A stretch of 64,000 nucleotides of DNA from Rivularia sp963920925. Its GTDB lineage: Bacteria; Cyanobacteriota; Cyanobacteriia; Cyanobacteriales; Nostocaceae. A program made the position numbers and the translations under genes. This document shows positions 26,738 through 35,746 of the stretch, in pieces; the stretch's first letter is position 1, and the number at the start of each line of letters is the position of its first letter. The stretch is taken from assembly GCF_963920925.1 (NCBI RefSeq), contig NZ_CAWUDI010000033.1, positions 1 through 64,000 on the forward strand. The letters run 5' to 3'. Under the pieces are notes generated by a model that worked only from the letters and a program-made list of their open reading frames with translations, was not told the DNA's origin and did no database searches.

Positions 26738-27480
26738 TGCTCCACCTCCTACCCAACCGCGATAATACGGTTTAGCTTAAAAAAACGTTAAATTTATTAC
26801 TGTATCTTAACTATTACCTATTTTTTAGTGTAATGGCTGTAGTCTCAGACTTAATTTATCCATGACAAAAGTCATATTTTTACTAGCCGTTATATATTTA
26901 TTGGAAGTTTATGTTGAGTAATTTATCTGGTGAAAGGCTTGCTACTACAGGCTTATAGTATATAAAGACACATAATTAAATACCTTGCATCACAAAGAAA
27001 TGAGTGTTGAGATCACCGCGATCAATCATCTAAATATGAAAAAATAAGAATTAAGCGATCTTCTAGTCTCTTTATGTCGTCAGGAAGTTCCTGTTAAAGT
27101 CGATGTATATATTTGCCGTAATTTGGGTAAGCTCTATTTATGTTATTTCAGGTACAATTTGTAGCTTGCTGAAAAATAGCAATATTAGATAAAATTTTTT
27201 TAAGTTTAGGGTCAAGATTATTTTTTATAAAATTGCAAGCAGGAAATTAAAAATTTTATTCTGTTGAATTGCAGTGTCATGAATTAGTATTAATATGTAA
27301 TATTTTGATTTTGATGACGGTATAAGTAGATAATTAATCAAAAATTTGTACTTAAAGTAAATTTAATGTCGTATTCTGCATAACGATCAAATTGATTGGC
27401 ATATTGAATCGATCGTTTACAAGTTTCTCATCAACTTGAAAAATCTAGATAAAACAAAAAATTATTAACAGGGTTAAAAT
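26738..27480. other. Divergent intergenic region upstream of the RND operon and the HD gene
   Basis: About 740 AT-rich bases. A small palindrome, ATGAC-AAAA-GTCAT, at 26862-26875 could be an operator for the efflux genes (low confidence). I see no gene, RNA or repeat array. Confidence 0.5.
26862..26875. promoter_or_regulatory. Small palindrome upstream of the efflux operon
   Basis: ATGAC and GTCAT arms flank AAAA, 125 bases upstream of the adaptor start. The shape fits a dimeric repressor site, but a match this short can arise by chance in AT-rich DNA. Confidence 0.25.
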
Positions 27481-28425
27481 ATGTTTAGCGCAACTGAAGT
27501 TTTAATAGATGCTTTTGTAGATAGAGTTAGAGAAGGATACCGTCGTAGTTACGGAAGCTTAAAAACTGATTACCAAGATATCATCGCTTGGGTAGGAAGC
27601 ATGGCTTTAGAAAATATTGCTAATAGCGATGCTTTATATCATAACGTAGAACATTCAATCTTAGTAACCCTTGTGGGGCAAGAAGTTTTGCGTGGAAAAC
27701 ATATACGAGAAGGTGGCGTTTCTAGCGAAGATTGGCTGCATTTTATTATTTCTTTACTGTGTCATGATATTGGTTATGTTAAAGGAGTTTGTCGTCAAGA
27801 TAGAGAAGAAGAAAGCCTGTATGCTACGGGTAAAGATGAAGCGATGATTTCTTTAGCTAATGGAGCTTCAGATGCAAGTCTTACACCATATCACGTTGAC
27901 AGAGCAAAACTTTTTATTGACGAGCGTTTCGGGGGTCATAAATTAATTGATTCTGAAGTGATAAAATCCAATATAGAATTAACTCGCTTTCCCGTACCCG
28001 CAGCAGAAGACCATCAAGAAACTAATAATTATGCGGGCTTAGTACGTGCTGCCGATTTAATTGGACAATTAAGCGATCCACGTTATTTAAAGAAAATTAC
28101 TTCTTTATTTTACGAGTTTGAAGAAACTGGGATGAATAAAATTTTGGGTTATAAGAATCCTGCTGATTTGCGTAACAATTATCCAAAGTTTTATTGGAAT
28201 GGTGTTTATCCTTATATCAAAGATGGACTACGTTACTTATCCTTAACCCAACAAGGCAAACAAATAATTGCTAATTTATACTCAAATGTGTTTGTCGTAG
28301 AGCATGAACGACCACAAGAACAACAAATATATTTAGAGAATCTAGAAATTAAAGAAGTTGGGATCAAAGAATTACCCGATCAAAGACAGGAAAGAGTCAA
28401 AGCAAGAACGAGAGTGGGCAGTTAA
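27481..28425 (+). CDS. HD-domain metal-dependent phosphohydrolase, class I PDE-like
   Basis: A 314-residue cytosolic protein. The metal ligands of an HD domain are visible: His54 and His58 in YHNVEHS, and His95-Asp96 in CHDIGYVKG, with a later Asp in GLVRAADLIGQL. The YHNxxH...HDxG pattern resembles class I cyclic-nucleotide phosphodiesterases more than GGDEF-linked HD-GYP proteins, but a cyclic-nucleotide substrate is inference. There is no GAF, receiver or membrane segment. The C-terminal 40 residues are charged and probably disordered. It stands alone and is followed by a terminator-like hairpin. Confidence 0.82.
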   Translation: MFSATEVLIDAFVDRVREGYRRSYGSLKTDYQDIIAWVGSMALENIANSDALYHNVEHSILVTLVGQEVLRGKHIREGGVSSEDWLHFIISLLCHDIGYVKGVCRQDREEESLYATGKDEAMISLANGASDASLTPYHVDRAKLFIDERFGGHKLIDSEVIKSNIELTRFPVPAAEDHQETNNYAGLVRAADLIGQLSDPRYLKKITSLFYEFEETGMNKILGYKNPADLRNNYPKFYWNGVYPYIKDGLRYLSLTQQGKQIIANLYSNVFVVEHERPQEQQIYLENLEIKEVGIKELPDQRQERVKARTRVGS

Positions 28426-28448
28426 GCTGATGTCTAATTAGATTCTAG

Positions 28449-28480
28449 AAACCCGGTTTTTGGGAAAAACGAGGTTTTTT
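28449..28480 (+). terminator. Probable intrinsic terminator after the HD gene
   Basis: AAACC..GTTTTT pairs with AAAAAC..GGTTT around GGG, with a two-base internal mismatch, and ends in a six-T run. Confidence 0.65.
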
Positions 28481-28583
28481 AACGTTTCAAATTCTTTTAA
28501 AAAAAGATTTTTCTACAGTAAGCCGTTAGGATAACTAATGGCAGCAAAAAGAATATAGTTCCTATATAGTTCCTAAATATTCC

Positions 28584-29426
28584 ATGTCTCTCAACCTCAA
28601 CTCCGAATATAAAAGCTTTGGTGGAAAACTTGGCTTTTACTCCCATTCCTCAGCTTCCTGTAATGGCGAAATGCGCTTCAGCGTTTACCAACCACCCCAA
28701 GCTGAATCCCAAAGCTTACCAATTCTTTATTTTCTTTCCGGTTTAACCTGTACCGAAGAAAATTTTATAGTTAAAGCTGGAGCGCAAAAATACGCGGCAG
28801 AACATGGTTTAATTCTAGTTGCGCCGGATACTAGCCCGCGTAATACGGGAATTCAAGGTGAAGATGATGACTACGATTTCGGTACGGGTGCGGGTTTTTA
28901 TGTTGACGCGATCGCAAAACCCTGGTCATCTCACTACAAAATGTATAGCTACGTTGTTGAAGAATTACCACGTTTAATCGCCGCTAATTTTCGGGTACAA
29001 GAAGATAAACAAAGTATATTTGGTCATTCAATGGGGGGACATGGTGCTTTAATTTGTGCCATACGGAATCCCCAAAAATACAAATCTGTTTCAGCTTTTG
29101 CACCTATCGCTGCACCCATGCAGTGCGCTTGGGGAGAAAAGTGTTTAAGTAATTATTTGGGTGAAAATAAAGAAAGTTGGCGCGAATATGATGCGAGTGA
29201 ATTAGTAAAAGAATTTGGTTTTAATGGTGAAATTTTAATCGATCAAGGTAGCGACGATCAATTTCTTCAACAGCAGCAACTGCTTCCAAATATTTTTGAA
29301 AAAGCTTGTAATGAAGTGAATCAACCTTTGAATCTACGCTATCAACAAGGCTACGACCACAGTTATTATTTCATTTCCACTTTTATGGAAGACCATATTC
29401 GTCATCATGCAAAAGCTTTGCAGTGA
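28584..29426 (+). CDS. fghA: S-formylglutathione hydrolase
   Basis: A 280-residue esterase-D-type alpha/beta hydrolase of normal length. LYFLSGLTCTEENF carries the oxyanion-side and family-specific Cys/Thr residues, and APDTSPRN and GAGFYVDA follow. The nucleophile Ser is in GHSMGGHGAL, the Asp in DQGSDDQFL, and the His in GYDHSYYFI. It hydrolyses S-formylglutathione to formate and glutathione in formaldehyde detoxification. No glutathione-dependent formaldehyde dehydrogenase is next to it. The final Gln and TGA stop lie at the start of a CAGTGAA-type repeat. Confidence 0.95.
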   Translation: MSLNLNSEYKSFGGKLGFYSHSSASCNGEMRFSVYQPPQAESQSLPILYFLSGLTCTEENFIVKAGAQKYAAEHGLILVAPDTSPRNTGIQGEDDDYDFGTGAGFYVDAIAKPWSSHYKMYSYVVEELPRLIAANFRVQEDKQSIFGHSMGGHGALICAIRNPQKYKSVSAFAPIAAPMQCAWGEKCLSNYLGENKESWREYDASELVKEFGFNGEILIDQGSDDQFLQQQQLLPNIFEKACNEVNQPLNLRYQQGYDHSYYFISTFMEDHIRHHAKALQ

Positions 29427-29479
29427 ACAATGAACAATGAATAGTAGCGATAACTGATAACTGATAATTGATAATTGAT
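29420..29479. repeat. Heptamer-type repeats between fghA and the Tab2 gene
   Basis: CAGTGAA/CAATGAA units overlap the fghA stop, then GATAACT and GATAATT units run up to the ATG of the next gene. Confidence 0.85.
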
Positions 29480-30268
29480 ATGTTTTGGCAAGCTGATTTT
29501 TATCGTCGTTCGCAACCGGATAAATCGGGACAGGTTTTATGGGATTTATCGATTTGTGATTCCAGTCTTGAGTTTAAATATGAAGCGACTTGTCTCCAGT
29601 CAGAAGCTAATTCTAGTTGGGTAGCTTCTCAAATTAAGCAAGCAGCACCGGATAATTTGCCAGATGTAATTCAAGTTTTTCGTCCCCAGTCTTTGAGTTT
29701 AATTGAACAAGCTGGGAATACTTTAGGTATTAAAGTCGAAGCAACTCGCAGAACTGCTGCTCTAAAAAAATGGCTGGAACAAAAGCAGCAATTCACGGCT
29801 TTAGATAAGCCACCCCCAGTACCTTTATCTGAAAATATTTGGGGAGATAAATGGAGTTTTGCGACTTTGCAAGCTGGTAATATTGCTGATTTTGTCTCAG
29901 AGCGTCCAATTCCTATTTTAGAAACACCCGATTTTTTATTGCCGATAAATTTGGGTTTGGCTTCAACGGTGCCGATTCCCGGTGTGGTAATTTATGGCGG
30001 ACGTAAATCTATGCTTTTGGCAAGATGGTTAAAAGAAAGTCGTCCAGTGGCTTTAAATTATATTGCTGGTGCCCCAGATGGGTTGGTGTTGGAAGCGGGT
30101 TTAGTGGATAGATGGATTGTGGCGACTTTTGAGGATGAAGAAGTTTCAGAAGCTGCTGCATTATATCAACAGCGCAAGCAGCAAAGTCAAGGATTGCATT
30201 TTTTGTTAGTACAGCCTGATGATTCTGGAATGACTTATACCGGCTTTTGGTTGTTGCAAGAAGTTTGA
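29480..30268 (+). CDS. Tab2/Atab2 family RNA-binding protein
   Basis: A 262-residue member of the Tab2/Atab2 (DUF1092) family, restricted to oxygenic phototrophs. It begins MFWQADFYRRS, contains WDLSICD and the IQVFRPQSLSLIEQA block, then the middle WGDKWSFATLQ, and ends with the family's GFWLLQE. In Chlamydomonas, Tab2 is needed for translation of psaB mRNA, and plant Atab2 for both photosystems; a role in photosystem synthesis here is inferred by family. The start at 29480 is preferred because the family begins MxWxADFY; an in-frame TTG at 29468 lies in repeat DNA. Confidence 0.9.
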   Translation: MFWQADFYRRSQPDKSGQVLWDLSICDSSLEFKYEATCLQSEANSSWVASQIKQAAPDNLPDVIQVFRPQSLSLIEQAGNTLGIKVEATRRTAALKKWLEQKQQFTALDKPPPVPLSENIWGDKWSFATLQAGNIADFVSERPIPILETPDFLLPINLGLASTVPIPGVVIYGGRKSMLLARWLKESRPVALNYIAGAPDGLVLEAGLVDRWIVATFEDEEVSEAAALYQQRKQQSQGLHFLLVQPDDSGMTYTGFWLLQEV

Positions 30269-30752
30269 TGGTTTTTGGTTGTTAGTTGGTGTGTGCTTTT
30301 TGCACCATTTTCAATAGCGCCTTGGAATAAATTCTCCGCAGTTGCTACAACCGCTTTGTACCCCGGCAACGCACTGCTCTCCAGGCTCAAATACAAAGTC
30401 TGATAAATCATACTGGGTATAGATTTTAGTGCGTTTTAACGTACTTTGTTTATCAGCCTTGAAATTGATTTCTCTGCGTTCACGCGGAGCGTGCGGGCTA
30501 GAAAGCCTCCGGCTTACAAGGCGGCGGCACGGGGCTTAACAACAATGGTGAAAGATGTGAATGAAATGCACTTTTTAATATAAATAACAAGTTGTCAACT
30601 ATCTATAGATAGAATAATTTATAAAGGGACTTCTTGACTTAGTGAGGAAGTTTAGCGAAGTACCAATCGGATAAGCTATGAAAGAAACTGCCAGTTAGAA
30701 ATTTCTATACAAAATAGACCGAATTCTGGCAATATTGATTCTAGCTTAATAG
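30269..30752. other. Intergenic region with palindromic elements
   Basis: About 480 bases. It contains repeat copy 2 of the palindromic family at 30338-30377 and a GC-rich patch with CACGC-GGA-GCGTG near 30478-30540, typical of cyanobacterial interspersed repeats. No gene is supported. Confidence 0.55.
30338..30377. repeat. Palindromic interspersed repeat, copy 2 (divergent loop)
   Basis: GCAGTTGCTACAACCG and CCGGCAACGCACTGC form the two sides, as in the other copies, but the central GG-GAA-CC is replaced by a longer loop. Confidence 0.65.
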
Positions 30753-31988
30753 ATGAACTTAAAAAATTTAAGGGGGCAATCTAATTTACCTCTTCAGTTT
30801 TGGATTGTTACCCTAGTTGCCTTTATCAATTCGGTTAGCTTCACGATAATTATTCCGCTACTGTATCCCTACGCGAAAGAGTTTGGATTAAATGATTTTC
30901 AAGCAAGTTTACTGAGTACGGCTTATGCTTTACCTCAATTTATCGGTACTCCTATTTTAGGAAGGCTTTCAGATCGTTTGGGAAGAAAACCTTTACTAGT
31001 AATAAGTTTATTAGGAACGGTTTTATCTGGTATTGTTGCTGCCGTAACTCCCGTAGCTTGGTTGTTATATGTTGCGCGTGTCTTCGATGGTTTAACTGGT
31101 GGAAATACTTCTATTGCTAGGGCTGTAGTTAGCGATATTACAACTGTCGATCAACGCGCTAAAGCTTTTGGAATTTTTGGTGCTGTTTTTCGTTTGGGTT
31201 TCGTTGCGGGGCCAGCATTAAGCTATGTAGCGCAGCAGTTACCGACAGTTAAGGGTGTTTCGTCTTTGGGAATGAGTTTCATTGTAGGTGCGGGTATGGC
31301 TTTGTTTGCAACTATTTTGGCTATTTTGTTTTTACCGGAAACTTTACCTGCTGCTGACAAACAGGAATTTCATTTGAGTTGGAGAGATTTTGGCTTTATT
31401 AAAGTTTTTCAATCTGCAACTCGTCCTAAACTAGGTAAGCTTTTTATTCTCACTTTTTTAAGTGGTTCCAGCTTTACGATTTTTACCTTTGCATTTCAAC
31501 CTTTTGTACTAAAAGTTCTTAATCAAGATGCCAAAACATTAGCAATTACATTTGCAGTTGTAGGAATGTTGGGATTTATTTCTCAAGTTGTTGCACTCGA
31601 TCCACTAAGGAAAAAATTTAATTTAATTGATATTCTATCCTTGGCATTATTTGCCCGTGGAATTACTTTTCTATTGATTCCAACTTTCCCCTATCTAACT
31701 GCATTTTTTATCATTATTGGAATTTTTGGGTTTGTGAATTCCTTCCCAATGCCTTTAATAGACTCAATTTTATCCTTGAATAGCACCGAACGCGAACAAG
31801 GAGAAATTTTGGGAATTAATGCATCTTACCTGAGTATTTCTAACGCCATCGGACCGCCAATTTCAGGTATGTTAGTTAGTCTTAGTTACAAAACTCCCTT
31901 CTGGATTACTGGCGTGCTTACTATTCTTACAGCCTGCTTTGCTTTCACGCTTAAATCGGATTTTAAATGTGAAGGGAATAGGGAATAG
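30753..31988 (+). CDS. MFS transporter (TetA-like 12-helix family)
   Basis: A 411-residue major facilitator with about 12 hydrophobic segments. The signature loop between helices 2 and 3 is GRLSDRLGRKPLL, preceded by FIGTPILG. Helix 4/5 motifs VARVFDGLTGGNTSIARAVVSD and RLGFVAGPALS follow, and the C-terminal half has the weaker repeat ISNAIGPPISG. This places it among TetA/multidrug-type drug:H+ antiporters; the substrate cannot be told. Its last residues (GNRE and TAG) are encoded by GGGAATA heptamers, so the functional protein probably ends near FKCE. It is a single gene. Confidence 0.88.
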   Translation: MNLKNLRGQSNLPLQFWIVTLVAFINSVSFTIIIPLLYPYAKEFGLNDFQASLLSTAYALPQFIGTPILGRLSDRLGRKPLLVISLLGTVLSGIVAAVTPVAWLLYVARVFDGLTGGNTSIARAVVSDITTVDQRAKAFGIFGAVFRLGFVAGPALSYVAQQLPTVKGVSSLGMSFIVGAGMALFATILAILFLPETLPAADKQEFHLSWRDFGFIKVFQSATRPKLGKLFILTFLSGSSFTIFTFAFQPFVLKVLNQDAKTLAITFAVVGMLGFISQVVALDPLRKKFNLIDILSLALFARGITFLLIPTFPYLTAFFIIIGIFGFVNSFPMPLIDSILSLNSTEREQGEILGINASYLSISNAIGPPISGMLVSLSYKTPFWITGVLTILTACFAFTLKSDFKCEGNRE

Positions 31989-32049
31989 GCAATAGGTAAT
32001 GGGTAATAGGAATGGAGAACAGAAATGTATTTGGCGGTTGAAACCGCAC

Positions 32050-32090
32050 GCCAGTTGCTATAACGGAGGGAACCTCCGCAGCGCACTGGC
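32050..32090. repeat. Palindromic interspersed repeat, copy 3
   Basis: GCCAG/CTGGC arms enclose TTGCTATAACGGAGG-GAA-CCTCCGCAGCGCA. It is the same length (41 bases) and core as copy 1, and lies between the MFS and DUF2470 genes. Confidence 0.8.
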
Positions 32091-32240
32091 TCTTCTACAC
32101 AAGCAAAACCCGTCTCCACGGTTTATAAAATTGGTAGCAATTTTAAGCTGTCACCGGCTTTTTTCAAAGGGGCTTTGCGTAAGTCATATTGCTATACAAA
32201 AATAATTATGTTCTTGAATCAAAAAGATGATTAAATAAAA

Positions 32241-32290
32241 CTTCCCGTTCCCTATTCCCCGTTCCCTGTTCCCTATTGCCTATCCCTTAC
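32241..32290. repeat. Heptamer-type STRR (TTCCCTA/TTCCCCG)n
   Basis: Degenerate CCCGTTC and CCCTATT units run to just before the DUF2470 stop. Confidence 0.85.
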
Positions 32291-32293
32291 TCC

Positions 32294-32569
32294 TTATTTC
32301 CTAGCCTGCTTCAACATATCAATCAATGTGTGATGAGCATCTTCGGCATTTTTCAAAGTATGGTCGAATTTAATTCTGACGGGTACATCTTCCCCATTTG
32401 CTTGAGCTTGTAAATTCATTCCTTCAGCGTCAATAGAAAGCATTTTCGCTGCTGTGGCATTATCTAAATCGCCATAAGCCTTAGCGTAAAATGCCACCGC
32501 TTCGGCATGGTCATCATTCATATGCTTACAAATGCGATCGCTAACTTGAGTCGAAAATTCCTCTGACAT
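32294..32569 (-). CDS. DUF2470 domain protein
   Basis: A 91-residue single DUF2470 domain, the small module otherwise found at the C-terminus of HugZ/heme-utilisation and pyridoxamine-oxidase-like proteins. It has ICKHMNDDHAEAVAFYAKAYG, with the conserved HMNxDHxE core, then SIDAEGMNL and VPVRIKFD. It has no flavin-binding split barrel of its own. Heme or tetrapyrrole handling is suggested only by the domain family. The start at 32569 is chosen because AGGAG lies eight bases upstream; an in-frame upstream start adds residues encoded by the ribosome-binding region. Confidence 0.88.
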   Translation of the reverse strand: MSEEFSTQVSDRICKHMNDDHAEAVAFYAKAYGDLDNATAAKMLSIDAEGMNLQAQANGEDVPVRIKFDHTLKNAEDAHHTLIDMLKQARK

Positions 32570-32907
32570 TACATACTCCTGCTTTCTCAATATCAATCTG
32601 AATTTTAAAACTTTATTGTCATTACAGCCAATGAAGCAAAAATTAAATTATCGTATTCTCACGCAAATAATCATGTATTTATATAAGTATCAAAAACAAC
32701 GCCTGGGTAATTGTACATAAATGAATGTTTAGCAAAATAAATCGGCTCTAGTCTATTAATACGTAAGATTTGTAAGATTTCCTTCTTTATCGATGGAATT
32801 GATTTCATTAAACTTATATTTAGCAAATTTTTGACATTTTCTTACTGATTTATAGTAGTTTCTACTGAATCAGGAATATAAAACAAATTTACCTTCATTC
32901 CACGCTC
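32570..32907. other. Divergent promoter region
   Basis: About 338 AT-rich bases between divergent DUF2470 and phosphatase genes. I see nothing beyond expected promoter sequence. Confidence 0.5.
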
Positions 32908-33672
32908 ATGAGTGCAACTAGCCACCGTCGTATAGTTATAGGGGATGTGCATGGTCACTATCAAGGCTTGATGCAATTGTTAGAGGCGATCGCCCCAACA
33001 GCAGATGACAAAATTTATTTTTTAGGGGATTTGATAGATAGAGGTTCCCAAAGTTCGCAAGTGGTGGATTTTGTCAAAGAAAATTCCTATCCTTGCTTGC
33101 TCGGAAATCACGAGCATATGTTAATAAAAATTCTTACAGATAAGAATGCTTCCACTCCCAGCATACAAGGATGGCTTTACAGTGGCGGACAAGCAACCTT
33201 AGCAAGCTATAAAAACGGTAAAATACCTCAAGAACATCTTGAATGGTTTCAAAGTTTACCTTTATATTTAGATTTAGGAGACATCTTTTTAGTTCACGCA
33301 GGTATTGACCCTTCAAAAACTATAGAAGAACAAAAAGCCGAACAATTTTGCTGGATTAGAGACAAGTTTCACAGCATTCAAAAGCCTTATTTTTCAGATA
33401 AAGTAATTATCGTCGGTCACACTATAACCTTTACATTTCCTGGAATTGCACCTGGCAAAATTGCTAGAGGTGCCGGTTGGCTAGATTTAGATACAGGTGC
33501 TTATCATCCCCGTAGTGGTTGGTTAACAGCATTTGATGTCACAAATCGTCTCTGTTATCAAGCCAATATGTTTAAACCCTCTGTACGCACCTTACCCTTG
33601 GAAGAAGCATCAGCTGAAGTTAATCTGACTTCACTAAAAGTTAATCGTAATAATAGCAGGTTATGGACTTGA
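32908..33672 (+). CDS. PP1/PP2A-like metallophosphatase (Ser/Thr phosphatase or ApaH-type)
   Basis: A 254-residue calcineurin-like phosphoesterase with all metal-site motifs: GDVHGHYQGL, GDLIDRGSQS, LLGNHEHML, and the later His in FLVHAGID and VGHTITF. The layout matches bacterial PPP-family phosphatases such as PrpA/PrpB and the symmetric Ap4A hydrolase ApaH; which substrate applies cannot be decided from motifs. Two metal ions (Mn/Fe) would be bound. The last 40 residues are outside the domain and polar. It is a single gene; a heptamer repeat follows. Confidence 0.88.
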   Translation: MSATSHRRIVIGDVHGHYQGLMQLLEAIAPTADDKIYFLGDLIDRGSQSSQVVDFVKENSYPCLLGNHEHMLIKILTDKNASTPSIQGWLYSGGQATLASYKNGKIPQEHLEWFQSLPLYLDLGDIFLVHAGIDPSKTIEEQKAEQFCWIRDKFHSIQKPYFSDKVIIVGHTITFTFPGIAPGKIARGAGWLDLDTGAYHPRSGWLTAFDVTNRLCYQANMFKPSVRTLPLEEASAEVNLTSLKVNRNNSRLWT

Positions 33673-33693
33673 GAGGTTAAAAGTTAGAAATAT

Positions 33694-33729
33694 CTAACTC
33701 CTAGCCCCTAACTCCTAACTCCTAACTCT
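33694..33729. repeat. Heptamer STRR (CTCCTAA)n between convergent genes
   Basis: Degenerate CTCCTAG/CCCCTAA/CTCCTAA units lie between the phosphatase stop and the M48 protease stop. Confidence 0.85.
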
Positions 33730-34593
33730 TTATAATAATGGTCGGATATTGTTACGGTATGTAGCTTCACTTAAGCCGTCGTTACCTTTATTACGCTGCG
33801 CGTTGACCCAACTCTGAAGATATTGCACTCGATTGCTGGGTGAAGGGTGGGTACTTAAAAACGGTGGAACTCTACTTCCACTTTTGCTTTCCAACTTCCT
33901 CATAAACGAAACCATTCCTTGAGGAGCATAATCTGAGTCTGTCAGCATTTTTAATCCAATTTGGTCTGCTTCTTTTTCGGCACCACGACTGTTAGGACGG
34001 CGATAACCTAGTTCTACACCAAGCTGAACTAACCTGCTGTTTTCCACACCTGCTGCTGTAGCTAAACCTCTGGCGATCGCAGTTTTTTGCATCTGTTCTA
34101 TTACATGATCGCCTTCAATATGACCCATTTCATGGGCAATTACACTTGCCAATTCAGCTTCATTGTCAGCAGCTTTAATTAGACCAGTATTAATATAAAC
34201 ATATCCACCAGTAGTCGCAAAAGCGTTTATACTGTCATCTTTAACTACTTGAAATGTGTAGGGGATGTTTTTTCGAGTACTTTGCGCTTCTAAGCGGTTG
34301 CCAATTCTCTTGATATAATTATTGATTTGAGAATTGCTGTAAAGCTTGACATCGCTTCTAAGCAATTGCTGATTTATTTGTCTACCAAGCTGAATTTCTT
34401 GCTTGTCTGATATATTAGATAGTTGAATTATTTGGGCACCTTGAAAGATAATATCCCATATAGAGAAGCCCTGAGCAGCCAATGGTGTAGTGAAGCACAC
34501 GCTAAATGCTACCACTACAGAAATTAACGGATAAAAGAATGTTTTACGCGCATAGCGCAAATTAGAATAAAAGTTTCTTTTTTCAATCATCAT
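33730..34593 (-). CDS. M48 family metalloprotease (exported)
   Basis: A 287-residue zinc protease. An N-terminal export signal (about 17-42, YPLISVVVAFSVCFTTPLAAQG) has an AxA-like cleavage site. The catalytic HEMGH motif lies in ASVIAHEMGHIEGDHV, and the third ligand Glu in RGAEKEADQIG. FLSTHPSPSNRVQYLQ closes the domain. It resembles LoiP/BepA-type periplasmic proteases without the BepA TPR tail, so degradation of misfolded envelope proteins is plausible. The ATG at 34593 is chosen; a TTG three codons upstream is possible, and neither has a clear ribosome-binding site. Confidence 0.92.
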   Translation of the reverse strand: MMIEKRNFYSNLRYARKTFFYPLISVVVAFSVCFTTPLAAQGFSIWDIIFQGAQIIQLSNISDKQEIQLGRQINQQLLRSDVKLYSNSQINNYIKRIGNRLEAQSTRKNIPYTFQVVKDDSINAFATTGGYVYINTGLIKAADNEAELASVIAHEMGHIEGDHVIEQMQKTAIARGLATAAGVENSRLVQLGVELGYRRPNSRGAEKEADQIGLKMLTDSDYAPQGMVSFMRKLESKSGSRVPPFLSTHPSPSNRVQYLQSWVNAQRNKGNDGLSEATYRNNIRPLL

Positions 34594-34942
34594 CGAATTC
34601 AAGGAGGTTTTTAGAAGAACGTAAGTTATAAGACGATAAATAGCTTGAGAAGTTGCACGTCTAAGTTATTACCAACTCATGTCAGTTGCCATGTTATCCA
34701 GTCGGCTTGACTCAACAATAGCTTTGCTGTTAAACATGGCAACTAATCATCTATTCCTTCATGAAAGTGATGAAAAGTAGTGTAAGTAATAAACTGTCCT
34801 ATAAATAAATAAAGGTAATAATCTTACTATTTTATCCTTTATCCTTAATACTTCATCTCACATACGATTAACTTCTATCTCCACCAATTTCATTGTTCTA
34901 ATATCGATCCTCTATCCAATCTGTAAATAGGAAAAATCAGTT
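34594..34942. other. Divergent promoter region
   Basis: About 349 bases between the divergent protease and DUF4330 genes. An inverted-repeat-like GTCAGTTGCCATG / CATGGCAACT pair occurs at about 34680-34745. No gene is supported. Confidence 0.45.
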
Positions 34943-35476
34943 ATGGCTATATTAGATTCCAAAGGTCGCTTATTTGGTAAATTCAATATTCTAGATATCG
35001 GAGCTTTATTAGTAATATTGCTAGTAATTGGAGGTATCTTTTTGTTCCCAGGAACTACTGGCTCCGTCGCACAAGTAGGTGTCACAACAAAACCTATCGA
35101 AGTTGATTTAATTGTCCGGGGATTAAAAGTACGCGATGTAGACAGATTATCCGAGCAAGGGTTTAAAGAAAAAGGCAAAACAAATGTTATCATCCGCAAT
35201 CAACCCTACGGTCAAATTCCTATTAAATCGATTGAAATACTACCCAGAGACATCATTGTTACACAACCAGATGGCAGCGTTAAATTAATTAAAGATCCTA
35301 GAGATAATATCTTTAGTACGGATATGCTTTTGACTTTAGCTGGTAAAGCAACAATTACTGATGACGGACCTGTTTTAGGTAATAGTAAAGTAAAAATTGG
35401 GATGCCGTTTGAATTAGAAGGTTTTAATTATAACTTCAACGCTAGTGTAATTGATGTTAGAGTTGAAGATAAATAA
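34943..35476 (+). CDS. DUF4330 family membrane-anchored protein
   Basis: A 177-residue protein of the DUF4330 family. It has a short cytoplasmic start with MAILDSKGRLFGKFNILDIG and one transmembrane helix (about 19-36, ALLVILLVIGGIFLFPG). An extracytoplasmic beta-rich domain follows, with IEVDLIVRGLKVRD, NVIIRNQPYGQIPIKSIE and a terminal GMPFELEGFNYNFNASVIDV. The family is widespread in cyanobacteria and Firmicutes and has no established function. No catalytic residues stand out. A strong terminator follows, so it is monocistronic. Confidence 0.85.
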   Translation: MAILDSKGRLFGKFNILDIGALLVILLVIGGIFLFPGTTGSVAQVGVTTKPIEVDLIVRGLKVRDVDRLSEQGFKEKGKTNVIIRNQPYGQIPIKSIEILPRDIIVTQPDGSVKLIKDPRDNIFSTDMLLTLAGKATITDDGPVLGNSKVKIGMPFELEGFNYNFNASVIDVRVEDK

Positions 35477-35575
35477 TAGGTAAAATAAGGGTCAAAGGTA
35501 AATAATCAAAACTCCACTTTTTATCTTTCCTTTATTTATGCAGAAAGCTTTATTAAGGTTTTAGTTTTACTTTGT

Positions 35576-35612
35576 AATAGTCTCCCGTTTGCAACGAGGG
35601 GACTATTTTTTT
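35576..35612 (+). terminator. Rho-independent terminator after the DUF4330 gene
   Basis: AATAGTC-T-CCC pairs with GGGGACTATT around a GTTTGCAACGA loop, followed directly by a T run. Confidence 0.82.
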
Positions 35613-35746
35613 AAGGTAATAAAGAAGATATTTATAAATAAAAAATTATTGTAGGGTGTGTTAGACCGACTAGTATATATTAATTTAAACGATAATTTTG
35701 TCAGGTCTTACGCACCATCTTAGCTAACTATGGTAAAACCTTTAAC

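Noticed and set aside
26862..26921. 19-codon hydrophobic open frame, like a tiny photosystem subunit
   Set aside because: No ribosome-binding site, no match to a photosystem small subunit I know, and its start overlaps a palindrome; likely chance.
31999..32205. 68-codon open frame after the MFS gene
   Set aside because: Runs through palindromic repeat copy 3; a repeat translation.
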